Notes: generated by a model from the letters alone, not told the origin. Positions 33,056-46,140 are shown, counted from the stretch's first letter. The stretch: 64,000 bases of DNA from Roridomyces roridus (GCA_029378245.1 JARKIF010000015.1:372001-436000), one strand, 5' to 3'. Numbers and translations: made by a program.

Positions 33056-36000
33056 ACTCGATGCAGATGCCGTGAATCAAAGCGATCGACCGGAAGGCAA
33101 CCACTATCTCGCGTAAATCAGCCAGTGTGTTTCACATGAAAGGCGGGTCTCAGGCTTTCACTGGCTCCCAGCTCAGCGAGTCCCGGTACCTGTGTGGACG
33201 CCTCACAGGCGACGTCTTCAACCACTAAGTTCCACAGAGAATAGCGCTGGTAGGATCGGACCGACTGCACGGAGGCACCGACTTGTCCAATGTTTTGCGA
33301 ATGTTTCAAACGTCAACCCGATGTCTGATGGAATTTTCCCATGGTCGGTGGTGATGCCGCTGTTACACTTACAGAGCCCGAGACAGGATTTCGGCCATGC
33401 AAACTGTCGGGAACGTGCGTGCGTAAGCCAAGGAATTATCTAGGGAAAGTTTCGGGAAAGATACGGAGCACGAACCATGACTGATTCAGGGAAACGACGC
33501 TCTGGGTTTACTCTGGGCCACAGTCGGCATGTCTCCGAATGTTAGAGCTCGTCCATGGAATAGAAAATTCTCACTTGTGACGAAGCTCAATCAGGGTCGT
33601 ATTTCATCCGCGGAATGCTGGCGGAATAGATGACTTCGCTGACTGGTATGCATACAGTGCATGGAATATAAAACGATTACGAACCTGCGGCCGTCAACTA
33701 TTTGAGGCTTCGGCGACCAACGGCCGGGTGGGTATTTATCCCTTTGAAAAGCAGGGGTTAAGATGCCAGGGGTGATCGTGTCCAGCCCTGCGAGAATGCA
33801 CACTTCATGAGTCCTGGGAGGGATGACACGCCAGTGCGGCGGGGAGGACCTCGACAGGGAACAGACGGCAAGAAAAAGCGATGGTAGTCGGAAGGAGGAG
33901 GAGGAGAAAAGAGTGGCATTTGTCGATCACGTGCTGATCATGATGGTTACGCAGTCCAAGTCCCGTGACTCATTTGCCCTGACCGCCACCCCCCTTTCCT
34001 CTCACTTGCTCGGCCCATCCAGAGAATACCCTTCAAGCTGCCCTGCCCTTTCACTCCGAAGACTCCATCCCCAAAGCCTCCGACCCTTCCCACCGACATC
34101 GGTCCGTCGCTGGCGGCTGGCTACGCCGCCGCTACGGTCTATGCAACGGAAGATTCATGGCCCCGCCCCAGTGACTACATTACCTCAGAGAACTGGGAAA
34201 CCTTCCGCCCTCACTCAGAAGCTTCCACGCCGTCCTCCCTCGCTTGGGATTCCCTTGCTGATCACCTATGATCGCAGGTCCTCAGCCACCTGTATATCCA
34301 GCGACGATAGGACCGATCGGCTCGTACCTCCTCCTCCCCCGAAACCGGTGTCTTTTCCACGACGCTGGGCAGCTCTGATTTACGGACACAACATCTGCGA
34401 TGTGCGTATCATTGTTTTCCGTATATACTGCCATCCAACCGCTCCTATAAGTGCGGCGCCTTGGGAATAAGTACCGTCGGATTACTACCTCTGGGGGAGG
34501 CTACGTCCCGGCTTCTGCTTCCCTTGCCGCGCTAATATTTTCTAGAGATTTGCCACAGTATGCCCGGGGCCACGAAATTCGCTCATTCTTGGATGTGCTG
34601 CTGTTTCATCATGACGCTTATACGACGAGGCAGACCCTACTGCGGACGAGCAACTCAAGGCTGCGGACGACGAGGCCTTGAAGCAATTCGTGAAATGACG
34701 CAAAGTGCCACTGCCAAAGAGGCCGTACCTTTTCCGAGGCCTTTTCGTCTTCACGCTGGTATCTTTGCTTGGACCTCGACAGCCTGTTCTTGACCACTAT
34801 TTTCCAATGAGTGAGGCGCTTCCGTTGGCTGGCTAGTCAGTCGAGTACTTCCTGCCACCTGGACAACAACGAATATTCTCGAATCAAAGCTACGTATCTT
34901 GCGCAGTATCCTACAAATCCCTGTCCTCTCGCCAGCGTTTCAGCAAGACAACGAAACTCGTCGATCCGGTGTCTGGACTGTTTTGTCAACGAGCTCTTCG
35001 AGAGAGTCCCATCGGCTTCACCCTACTAATATTCTCCCATACTCGGGAGCGCGAACAACAACCAGAGGTTCCGGGTACTATCCCGCTGAAATTTCAGGCT
35101 GCTGTACAGGAATCAACGAGATACACCAGCCGAATAACACGATCCCTGTATCCAATGGCTTATATGGCTCGTCGAGGCTTCCGACTGGAAATTGAAAATC
35201 AGAAACTCTCACATGCAATGCCAATAGTAGAGCCAGGTCCACTGAAGTTCGTGACTGTCCCTTTACTCACCGTGTCCTCTGCGCCTGTCGAGATGTCGGC
35301 TCAATTCCACCATGTTCGCATTCCCACGCCCAACTCCCGTCGTTCTATCTTGTCGCCGCATTCAACTGTGGAGCTTTCTGGTCATGTTTCTGTTCCGCCT
35401 TGGTTCCGTTCAATTGAAATGACAGATCCTCGCGCTTAGGCTTCTTCGCGGCGTCTTCAATTGCACTGCATGCGTTAGTTCCCCGCTCCTCGCATCACAT
35501 TGGTCAGTATATTTTTCCCCCGCTCGCCACTTGACAGCACCCGCTGAAACTCGCTAAACCCTCCTCAGCTGGGTTTGGCTAGGTTGAATTAACTCATCAA
35601 GAATGCTATTGAATCCGAAATGTGAATCCCACAAGGTCGCGATGTGATGAGAGCGCCGCGATAAGATCGACGTTCGTGTATGTAGCGCTCACTGGAAAGG
35701 GACATCCATGGAACCCTCTGCTTGGCGGACTCGTCCGGCGTCTCCAAATGAAACTGACTAGAACTGACTCGGCGCGGCAGCAAATTAGGCGGCAACAAAC
35801 GAGACAAGTGTGAAATTAAGGTACCGGATTCAGCCAAGCGCCCCCAGTATCTCTAGTTCCTCTCTGTGGGTTCTCCGTTATGATTGTCTTTTGAAATCTT
35901 TGCCGTCACTGGTGGTCAACCGTCTCAACGACCACTCTCTCGGAACTGGCGTTGCAACTTGCACGGGCACCTAGGAGGACAACTGAATCCAAATTCTTGC

Positions 36001-38100
36001 GGCCGCCATCAGCGCTTTGAATCCGGATATTGGCCGCGGCGGAGAGTGTCAACGAGTAATTTGAACGACACCTGTCGACAGTGAACAATCGTGGCGATTC
36101 GTGCCAGGGGCCTAGATACTCAGAGCTCCCGATCCGTTGCAAACTCGGACAACTTTGGTTCCGGGTACCCGAGGTCCATTCCACATAGTGTACACTGGGG
36201 ACAATGAAACTCCAGTGCTGGACCTCCGAACGGCAGGACTGCCTTGATTGGACGGCTCCACGGACCCAAACAAAGCATATAATATGTTAAGTACTCGTAA
36301 TCGTCTACGCAAGGGACCAGCAGAGGCGTTTGGAACCCGCATCGCGTGCTGAGGACGGTAATACATCTAACTCCCCATTCCAATTCTGTTCAACCATGTG
36401 ATTTGATGCATCCTCTCTAGATCAGAATTTCTATCTGGGTTGAACATTCTCAAACACCGCCCGAAACGTGAAGACCGCGGACATTGTGACTAGTCAAGAC
36501 GTCAAAGCTCCGCGACCATATATTTCCTTTGCATGCCGGTGTAGCGTCATCTCCGTCATTCCAATCATGCGGCGGCAAGGCAAGGCAACACTCTTTTAGG
36601 TGTCTTCTGCCGCCATTGATCAACGAATAGCTATTCTATTCCGAGTCTCAGGCGAACACGGTCCGTGCTCCAACCTTGTCTCTGGCAACCTAAGTTCCCG
36701 GAGTTTCAACTGCGCGCAATGCAGAGCAACCCCATGGAGGTGGTGCTGCCTCAACAGAAATAATCAATCCGCCGGCCGGCCGCCTCGGTCGGCACCACGA
36801 TTTATCACCGCGCATCGTGCAGTTGACACAGGGCGACAGTTGGGGACAGCGACATCTGTGCGGGAGACGCAGTACAACACCCGCGCTTCTCTTGACACAA
36901 CACGGTCGGTACTTCGGAGCGAACACCCAGGGCTCCGTGATCCTTCACGACGCGCGGCAATCCAGTAAATGGTGCCGCATGGAGGTTTCTGGATTCTGGA
37001 GGAATGGACTTGATTGTGAACAAGTCAAGTAATAAGTATCTCACGGCGAAGTGCCGATTTATTCGCACAATGTCAGCAAAATTACCGACCACGGGGGTTG
37101 TCGGGCAACATCCGAGGAGTAACTGCGCGGGAAAAATCTACAACTCCAAGCTGGCTTTCGCTCCCCAGATGGCAGTCAGTTGTGAGTAAATCAATATCAG
37201 CGCGGCAAGCGCACATAAGTAGATGCCGGGGGTAGTCCAAGCCTTCCGAGCGAGCGCCTGTACGGAGGAACGGCGCGAGAGAGCGAAATCCGAATTTGAA
37301 TGGAAGCCCGCCCGCGGTTGCGTGCTTTGCAAACAGATGACATGGTGGTATCACCGCGTCGGGCGGCTTGCATGCACGCGGCATCTCTGCCCCCCACTCA
37401 ATAAATTCGAAGGAAGAATGGTGTGGGTAAGAATCCGTTGTACTCCAAGTTTACCTGTGAGTTTACCTGTATCGTCTGACCTCCCCGATCAACGAGTGAA
37501 CTCATACGTCAGTCAGTTATAGACTTTGTACCCAGATGGACGGACGAATACGGGTTTCTCGGAGGCAATCAGCCATCTAGGTGTTCGTTCGGTCGGAGGT
37601 ACCGGTGGAATTGAGTTATTGACAGGATAATTACCAAAATATACCCTCCGGCGATCTACTGAACAGCGGACCACCCACGGCCTGACCGTCGCCAATCGCA
37701 CTGCCTCGATGCGATGAGTGTACGGTGTACACTGTACGGCACACCCAGCCTGTCTTTGGTTGCGCGTACGATTGGGCATGCATTAAGCAAATGGGTCTGG
37801 TTATCTTCAGATTCGAACAGAGATTTTTGGGGTGAAGGGCTTGTTCTAAAATCGTTGGCAGGAGCATGTGTCGGATTCGTGTACTAGTCAACAGGTGAAC
37901 TACACTCAATTGAAACATTTACCCACGACTGATGAAGGTCATGGGTAACGTACCTGAGGCTTCTGCGGTCTCTCGGAAAACATTTCTCCACAAGAGGACA
38001 ATCAACGTAAAAGGACGTACTATCACACTTCACGTCAGTCTCCGTGGATGTCCTGCCGGCCGCCGCGGCGATCGGCTAGCACTGATCATCACACTTTTTA
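33056..38100. other. Five kilobases without an assignable gene
   Basis: Several plus-strand frames look like decayed protein rather than random sequence: around 34.1-34.25 kb (SLAAGYAAATVYATEDSW, then SDYITSENWETF) and around 34.64-34.83 kb (EQLKAADDEALKQF, a stop, then RKVPLPKRPYLFRGLFVF). I do not know their family and cannot connect them into a gene. 35.0-35.44 kb has a 156-codon frame with no recognisable domain. From 35.5 to 38.1 kb I see only short frames and no element ends. Confidence 0.3.
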
Positions 38101-38108
38101 GATGTGTG

Positions 38109-41100
38109 CAGTGTTGTCATTGACCGAGGTCCGATCAGGTCTGACCAAGGTTATCCGAAGCGGTCCGACTGTTGACCGAAATGGTCGGACCACTGGTGAT
38201 GGGCAATCAAAGACCGATCAATTTCAGTATTCCCTCGTATTGCGCTAATATATCCAGAACCAGACAATATATAGATGTCTGCAATGACTAATGTGCAAAG
38301 TTCAGTCCCAGTGTGTCCCCCGGTAAGCCCCCGAAGACATCCTGCGACCCTCCCGATCCTGCCGCTGCTCTCGGTCGCGCCGCCGCCGCCGCCGTCTGGT
38401 CCGTATCCATCTCATTGATCTCAGCATCCAGCAACGCACTACCCACGTCCCAATAAAACACGAGATTCCGTTCTTGCACGTCCGCGGGGTAGACGAACAC
38501 TTCTTCGAGTAAGAGCTTCTTGAACCGCGCCGGTACTCTCGATCTGGCGTTGTATTGAGTCGGCGCGGGATGGGACGTTGCGCTCGAGTCTTCATCCTCC
38601 TCCTCCTCGTCTTCACCCCCTCTCTCTCTCTCTGCTGTCGCCATCCCGATGAGAGCAGCTGAAAGCTGTTCAAACTCGTTCTCCACGGTGGCCACATCAC
38701 CCATCTCCGCCGCCGTCAGCCCACCCGAGCCGCCCTCTGCGGTCTCTTCCGATGCCTCGCCATCTGAGTCGTTACCCTCCTCCATCTGCTGCGGAACGAT
38801 GTCGTCGAGGCTGCAGTGCCGAGGCTTGCGCTGTGGTATACGTCCCTCGTTCGCATGTATTTGTAGACGATCCGCGCGAACCAGCGAAGTCTTGTGCACC
38901 TTTTGTGGGTTGAGACGGTTGCGACGCTTCGAGTGGATCATGCCAAAGTCGGAGAAGACACGTTCGGGGCCGGCAGAGTTTGGGAGAATGCTGTGAATTC
39001 GGATTGCCAGAGCAATGAACATCGGGCGCCCGGAGGTCGGGGGTGCGCTTCCCGTCAGACGTCGAAAGATCGTAACGAGCGGCAGAGGGTCATTCTGAAA
39101 AAAAAACAGGTCAATAAAGCGGACAACACAGGGAGAGAAAGAAAAGGACAAACTCGGGCTTTCGCTGCATCAACATAGTCTTGCAGCATGATGCTCTCGT
39201 CGGAGAAGAAGCCTGTGTTATCTTGCCAATCGGCGCAAGCCTGAGTGAATTCGACGTCCCCGGCAGGGTCGTATCTCAGCAGACGCTTGACTGCGCGCCT
39301 GATGATCTGAAAAAAACTGACCGGAGGGAGTACTTCGGCATTGAAGTATTTATCGCGCACCAGCGGGTTGAGGTAGACCGCAAGTAGCATGAGTTCTTGG
39401 TCGGTCGCTTTCCAGCGGCGCTCCAAGCTGGCGACGACGGTGTCTTTCATGGCAGCCTCGTGGTCAGGCAGAGAGGAGAAATAGCAATAGAGATTTCCTA
39501 GAGTCAAAGCGACCATATCAAGTCGGCAGTATGGCGCCTGCAGGTTTGTGGAAGCGATCGCTAGCGGTTCGAGGTGCTTCGCGGCACTTGAGATGCAATC
39601 AGAGCCCGGCCCATGCATAAGAAGGAACACTTACCGTTTGATATTAGTCCAGAACTGCGGTGACAGTGCAGTGGTAATAGCACTCTCAGCAACAGCTATC
39701 TGTTCCTGTTTTCGCCCAATACAATTCCGAAGTGCGTCGCGATGAGCTAAGACTGTGATCTGTATCGCATTCTCCAACAGAATCAGGCGACGAAGACAGC
39801 AATATTGAGACAGCCAACGTGTCAGGACGGGAAGTATGAGCATGAGGGCCACAATGCGAGTCCGAAGCTGCTCGGCACGAAGACAGTCGAGGGCGAAGTA
39901 GTGGTGAACGAAGAATTTGATCAGCTCTATCGCTTTTTTGATGTCTTCAAGCCAAGGTTCCTTCACCGCAAGTGCATTGCCGGTGATGAGGTGCATCTGG
40001 TGGGCCCAGCACTCGAATACAGCGATCCAATTCATATTCTCCTTGATTAAACGTCGCATCTTCTTGCCGTCGGGGCCATTGTCCGTGCAAATCGCGATGA
40101 CGTCCACACCGTACTTCTCGAGAGCGTATTGGAGGTCGGTCTTGACGATTTCATACAGCTCGTCACCCGTCTTTGGCCGCCCAGTCATATCATGTGTGCG
40201 TAAAAGGTATGGCTGTGATTCTTGATCAGGCGACGACTACAACGACACACAGAATGGATACCTTCCCTTGTACGCTCAAGACAGACGTGTTAACGTGAGT
40301 CCTTGCGACATTGCTCCACCCGTCCTCGGCGTAGGTTGCGAGTTTGCCCGTGGTCTCTTTGCGAGCTCGTTCCACGACATCATCCGCGAGCTCATCGAGT
40401 ATCGGTCCAGAAAGTTTGCGTCGGTCAGGGAGGGCATATGCAGGTAGATATTTGTCGAAAAAAGACCTGAACTCGGGGTTCGCTGCTGCGTTCCAAGAGA
40501 AACCGCAGACAGTGAAGAGCGAACAAAGGTCTCGCTCAAATTGCTCCTGTGAGGGAGGAGACGGCTGTATACTGGAGTAGGTGGAGTCGGTGGACGTTTT
40601 ACGTCGTTTGGGTGGTGGTCCAGCGAACGGGGAAGGTGATTGATACATCTGAGGGGACGGGGAGTCATGGAATGGCATCGCACCAAACGTTTGTGATAAC
40701 GGTGAAGGGATTGGGGCCGGGGACGGTGAGAAAGGCATGGAGGGAGAGTAGGAGGGGCCGGCGGAGCTGTTTATGAAGAGTCCATGGCCGGGGTTCATCG
40801 TGGGCTGACTGTTAGCTGCTGCCATTGGGGCGCGCTTGGCAGAGAACTCGTCCGCCTTCTCGATAATGGCGTCCCGTGCTGCAGCTTCGTGGGGGTTATT
40901 GTTGATCACGTTGCAGTTCAAAAGGTGTGTTCGTAGATTGGTTGTCTTTCCGGAGATGTAGGTGTGGTGTTGAGACGCTGTGAAAGGTTAGCTCATACAC
41001 GGCGCGTGCCAGATGTACAACGACGCACCTGCGCGGTACCACTCCTTTTCTGTCTTGTCAGGGCCCATTTCGATGTTCAGCAACCTCTGAGACGCCTGAT

Positions 41101-41441
41101 TCATCTTCGACTGAGCTATCCACGGCCTCATCTCCGCCAAGCACCACGCTCGATCGTGTCCTCCTTGCTTCACTCCGTCGGTATAAAAACCGCGCCAAAG
41201 GGGTTGTAGTTTCGTCGCATTCGGGTCGTCTGACTTTCGCGTACGGATCTGGGGGCCAGACATGACCAGGAAGGGCAAGGCGCGCAGAGACGCGTCGTGG
41301 TGATTGGCAAAAGAGTGATGGGAATCTATTTCTAAATACAGACTTGACTCGATCCGACCTTGATCTGGCTCGGTCCGACCTCCGCCAGTCAACTGATGAC
41401 ATTTGACCTTTGACCCGTCAAGTCGGACCTTGACAACACTG
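38109..41441 (-). mobile_element. Complete hAT transposon, 3333 bp
   Basis: Ends are CAGTGTTGTCA inverted repeats (11 bp). They are flanked by a perfect 8-bp direct repeat, GATGTGTG (38101-38108 and 41442-41449). Both subterminal regions carry clusters of GGTCCGA/TCGGACC and TTGACC motifs, as expected for transposase-binding sites. The element encloses one gene whose exons sum to an unbroken frame. Perfect target duplication plus intact gene suggest a recent insertion of an autonomous copy. Confidence 0.9.
38288..41263 (-). CDS. hAT-family transposase
   Basis: Five exons (41263-41029, 40977-40262, 40212-39635, 39586-39154, 39094-38288; introns 48-59 nt) total 2769 nt, 922 residues, no stop. 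A BED-type finger spans exons 1-2 (LWRGFYTDGVKQGGHDRAWC, then GKTTNLRTHLLNC); the second Cys of its CxxC is Glu here. The RNase H-like core follows: DGWSNVARTH (about residue 303), CTDNGPDGKKMRRLI (about 358) and CWAHQMHLITGN. Near the C-terminus is the hAT dimerisation block (IHSILPNSAGPERVFSDFG, about 680-725). The tail is acidic. It should cut and paste the 38.1-41.4 kb element. Confidence 0.85.
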
Positions 41442-41449
41442 GATGTGTG

Positions 41450-42541
41450 TTGAGAGTTACATCAATCATCGTTATGTCTTCGAATTCTAGCACGGCGTTG
41501 TGGCTTGCGAGAGCTTGATAGAACGTTGACCGGTGTCGTACAAACACATGCCGAATTCGAATGATGACCCACCTGCTACGACGATGTATTAGAATGCAAA
41601 CGGGAATCGCTCCCCGCCGCCGTTTAGACAGTGATTCCCGGAGATTAGTATTCGGCGATTCCTGTATTGCGTAATATTAATATTCACTCACCCGTTCACG
41701 GAGTAAGATTAAAAAAAGGTCCATTCTGATGGCTGTTCCACTTCCGCTCGGTTGCCGCGGCGGCAGGAGATATCGGCCCCGACTTGTACGTCAAGGGCTT
41801 CGAAGCAGCGCGCCCAATGGCTGATAAAAGTCCGTGTGGGCCGTAACAGCGAAGCCACGATGTCGGACGGCCGGCCTCCGTGTCTCTGCGTGTGTACTGG
41901 GTACATTTCGTACATACCATGAACAGCGATTTTGCCCCATGGTCTCCTGTGTTACCAGCCTCTTTCCAACGAGGCACTGTAATTTTCCCGCTGTCAACGA
42001 AATTCGACTCGGAATTTGGCGTCACGATGATCCTGCAGGGGGCTTATCGGCCGCGTGGAACGGTGTGCATTGGTCAGAGAATGGCTCTGTGAGATGAAAG
42101 CACTCGCCGTCGGCAGCAATGGGAAGTCGAAAACTGATACGTAGATTCCAGTCTCCCATCCGGTGAGTAGTTTAATCGCAGGGATGCCTGTCAAAGATAC
42201 ATGTTCGGGGTTGGTTCGGTGCCCACGGCCGGGTGTTTCAGTTGTTGGTCAAAATGTTGTGTTGTCCAAGTGAGTTCTAAGGACATGCCGTGCACGGTCA
42301 ACATGACATCCGAGTTGAACGTAAGGAGCTAGTCCAAAAGTTGATGAAAAGCAAGCGATCAAGACATGCAGGGCTGCAGATCACAATTGACTCTTCTCTG
42401 TTCGAAGCGGGGCTATCGGTCAACTACCTACGATTAATGATTCCCGGTTTCGTAACCGCGGGGGCCAGATCCGCCAGATTCTATACACTCCCAACCTCTT
42501 TAAAGCCAGCCTTCTCATGGAGACGCCCATTTACCACTACT
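41450..42541. other. Upstream region of the first Zn2Cys6 gene
   Basis: No protein-like frame or repeat was recognised on either strand. The last few hundred bases should hold the promoter of the regulator gene starting at 42542. Confidence 0.3.
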
Positions 42542-43415
42542 ATGCAACAACCCGGTCGAGGAACCCAGTTACCGAGCATCCGTTCTCTACATCCTTATCT
42601 GCCGCCCCCGCCCCCTTCCGCCACATCCCTGCCTGCTCCCTCCTCGCACCCCAGCCCCAGCCCCTCCGATCGGGACGCTCGGGACTCTAGCTGCGAGCAC
42701 GAGTCCGCTACAGCAGCCGGCGACGCACCGAAAAAGAAACGCAGACGTCAAGCACTCAGCTGTACCGGTTAGGACAATCCTCCGTCGACGTCGGGTCGTG
42801 CTGATTGATGTGCCTGCCGCAGAATGCAAGCGCCGCAAGATTAGATGTGATCGAACACAGCCGTGTACACCATGCGTTAGACGAGGCGACCAAGACAAAT
42901 GTAAATGGCATGTTGTGGAACCAGTGTGAGTTTTCTTGGCCGCTGGGTTTGCTGCTCGATATTCAATGACGTCTAGAGCCGAAAGATATGTTGCTCTCGC
43001 AGAGCATGAGGCGCTGCGTACTCGAGTCGGCGCGCTCGAAGCTTTTATATCTCACCTCCCATCCGGCGTGCTCGCGTCGATGCCCCCCGTTCCAAGCCCT
43101 CCTCCCCGGCATCAGCCTTCCCCATATTTCATCACATCTCAATCACCAACCCAGGCCTACCCACCCCACGCCTTCCACTCGCCCGTACTCGACGTCCGTT
43201 CACCGCCACCGGGGCCGCCGCCACGCAAACAATCACAATCACAGCAGCCTACCTGGGCTCCTCATCGCGGTGGGAGCGATCCCAGAGGTGTGCACCTGCC
43301 CTCCCCGCTGATGCACTCAGAGCACTCACCCAGCGGGCAGAACATGCGCATGCACTCTCATCATCACACCCACGTCTCACGCGCTAGTCTCTCCCGACTC
43401 GTCTCCGCCGAGTGA
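42542..43415 (+). CDS. Short Zn2Cys6 transcription factor, copy 1
   Basis: Three exons (42542-42767, 42823-42925, 42977-43415) total 768 nt, 255 residues. The N-terminus has QLPSIRSLHPYLPPPPP and a basic run (PKKKRRRQALSC) leading into a Gal4-type binuclear zinc cluster: SCTECKRRKIRCDR, then PCTPC and KCKW. A short helical segment follows (EHEALRTRVGALEAFISHLP), probably a dimerisation coil, then a Pro/Ser/His-rich tail. The fungal-specific middle homology domain of full-length Zn2Cys6 activators is absent. It is nuclear and DNA-binding; targets are unknown. It is paralogous to and convergent with 44856-46140. Confidence 0.85.
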
Positions 43416-44855
43416 CTTGACAGTGCCATCGAGCTGTCCTGGTTCTGTATTACCATCCATCCGTCTCATCCCCGCCCTCCCGTCTGTCTCGACTCTCCGC
43501 CCGATATATATCCATTTATCGCCTCTCCTTGACCCGTCGTAATAGAGCCCGTGGTGGAGCGGTTGTTTCGGGTTGTACTTTTCCTTTTGTGTTTTGAACT
43601 CAAACTAGGAGCAACCTCGGATCGAATGACCCCGCGCCGAGATGTTGGTTCAAAACTTACATAGAGAGTGGCCCGTCTGTATGTGTGGCATGTAATAATA
43701 AGCTGTAGACCCTACTTCTTGCGTATCTCTATCTCCGCATGACGCGGCAGCCCTGCATAGCTGGATGCAATCCTAATACAATTAAATCTGCGTGTTAGAG
43801 AACCCGAAATGAATTATTATGACGCGGTGATAATTTGGTGCCGCCAATCCCTGTGAACGGCGACGGAAGAGAACCGGTCATGGGCAGTATTCTCGGCCGA
43901 CCCTAGAATCACGAACGAAAATGCTGAGGTCTGATGCCGATCGCGGCCAACACTCGGCTTATAAGCACTGATCGCGCTCCTGACCAGCACACAACTTCAG
44001 TTGTTGAACTCTTACCTGGACCCACGAAATCAATCAGGTGGATTACAAGTGAGATCGGGATCCGAATCTATACGGCAGCCCGCCGGAAATTGGAATATTT
44101 ACGAGGTTGACAGATATGTGAGAGAAGTTGATTTAATCGTTCGAGCTCAGGCTTCACATCAATATGCGGCATCACACCGTGATCGATGAAACTTCCGACT
44201 GAAGATGGAAAACGTTTGAAAATGGATTCTCCGAGGTGATTGTATGCTCCACCGTTTAACAATTGTCGCCCGCGCGCTAATGCAAACTCACCCTCAGCCG
44301 ACTGGACACGAACCTATTACACAGATATATTGTACTAGTAACAAATCGAACCACGACAGTCGGGCACCACACTAGCAGTAGTGAGGTACGTAAGCGCAGA
44401 AAAGCAGAGGAAGACAGATGGGTATATGCCATACACCCGTCACCCTCAGCGTCGTCTCACCCCACGCCCACGTCCCGGTCGCCAAACCCTCAGCCGTCGA
44501 CGCCTCGATAACGACGACCACACACTCCCACCCACACGCTGTTGTGCGGTCGGAACACGGGACTGTGACGTTCCAGAGGTAGAGCTACAGCGCGTGGGAT
44601 CGAGAAGCAGGCCAGGGCCAACTGCTGGAGAAGATGTGGGCACCAACACCATGACATGGGCAGTCGGAAAGATATCATGATCAGGGGTCATGGGTGCCTG
44701 AATGTCAAGTGCATGTGCGTGCCAGCGGAGGCGTGGAACCTGAAAGGGCGGGGAAGTTGGGGGAGCAAATGTAGAGGTGACACCGGAAAACGTGAACCTG
44801 CGCACGGAAGGACTCGCCGCTTGAGGCTTGGTTCATTCGTTGAAGAGTGTCCCAC
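43416..44855. other. Shared 3' region of the two regulator genes
   Basis: This is where transcripts of the convergent pair should end. Apart from short Pro/Arg-rich frames near 44.4-44.8 kb I see no gene, RNA or element end. Confidence 0.3.
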
Positions 44856-46140
44856 CTAGCCATTGCCATTCTCTCCACTCATCCGCCCAGCATCGCTACC
44901 AGACCCAGACGCAGAGGATGATAGCGGCGGAGGCGAACTCGTGAAACTAGTACCCGAGCTCGAATAAGACGAGGAGAAAGGGGGTACCGGCGAAAACGCG
45001 CCGAATGCGGGCGGTACCGCCCATTCGCTGGTTGGGGATGAAGATGGGAACGCCAAGGACCGAGAGGAAGATCCGGATGGGGACCTTCGCCGGCGCTGCG
45101 GTGAGGACGGAGGTGGGTCACGCTCACGGGGAGAATGGGGAGACATGGCTCGTGGCCGTGGACGAGAATCCAAGGAATCCAAATCCAGGTTTAGTACACC
45201 ACCGCTGGGCCCGCGGGAATGTGGGTATGTAAACCGGCGAGCCATACCAGGCTGTGGGCCGGGGGAAGTTTCTCCTTGAGGGCGCTCCGCGTGAGATACT
45301 CTGGGCCTAGAGATGAGAGACCCATTGTCATCGTGCGGCAGGTCCCTCGAGTCGTTCCCACTGTCACTGGCATGTGAAAGCCATATGGCCGAAGGCCGTC
45401 GTCCGTCTTCCCCGTGCTGGCTACGTGGAGATGAAGGTACGATATCACCGTTGTCAACTTCTCTGTGGACGCCTTGCTGGAATATATGGGGCAGTGACGT
45501 GGCGAAGAACGAGGGCCGGCGCAGCCTCGACGGACCTGGGACCGATGACGACGACGAGTCAGACCCAGGGACTGGTGGCATCGAGGCCAGGATCGCAGGC
45601 GGCAGATGCGAGACGAAGGATTCCAGCGCGTTGACTCTGGTGCGAAGAGCCTCATACTCTACGAGGGGCGCAAATCGCTCGTTCCTGATCGGATGACGAT
45701 GAGCGGGATACACTTGACAACGGCCGTCAAGAGGACTCACACTTGCTCCACGACATGCCATTTACATTTCTCGTGCTCTCCTCTCCTCATACACGGCGCA
45801 CAAGGCTGATTCCTAGGCAGAATAAGGTCACTGGCGCCCAGAAGATCTAGACTAACGACACACCTATCGCATCGAATCTTACGTCTTTTGCATTCTGCCA
45901 CGCATCAGCTGCCTCGCCACTTGGTCTACAACGACGAAACTCACCGGTACAGCTCAAAGCCTGGCGTCTTCGTCGCTTCTTGGGTGGTTCCTCGTCGCCG
46001 CAGTCGTCGTGATCAGACCCGCCATTCCGGCTAGGGTTAGGGTTCGCTTGCGGCATTGGTGCGATTGGCGGGAGGTATGGATGCAACGAGCGTATGCTGG
46101 GCAACTGCGGTGCCCCTCCTCCTCCGTTGGCGGGTTTCAT
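44856..46140 (-). CDS. Short Zn2Cys6 transcription factor, copy 2
   Basis: Four exons (46140-45945, 45895-45865, 45812-45741, 45684-44856) total 1128 nt, 375 residues. The layout matches copy 1: QLPSIRSLHPYLPP, KKRRRRQALSC, zinc cluster (TECKRRKIRCDR, then PCAPC and KCKW), HVVEQV, then EYEALRTRVNALESFVSHLP and AILASMPPVP. The tail is longer and very Ser/Pro-rich. It has one more intron than copy 1 (45813-45864), placed inside the zinc cluster. The start at 46140 is chosen because it aligns with the copy 1 start; an upstream in-frame ATG lies at 46164. It too lacks the middle homology domain. Confidence 0.85.

Noticed and set aside
33823..34470. A 215-codon plus-strand frame.
   Set aside because: Its residues are Arg/Ser/Pro-biased with no domain, and a different frame in the same stretch looks more protein-like (SLAAGYAAATVYATEDSW).
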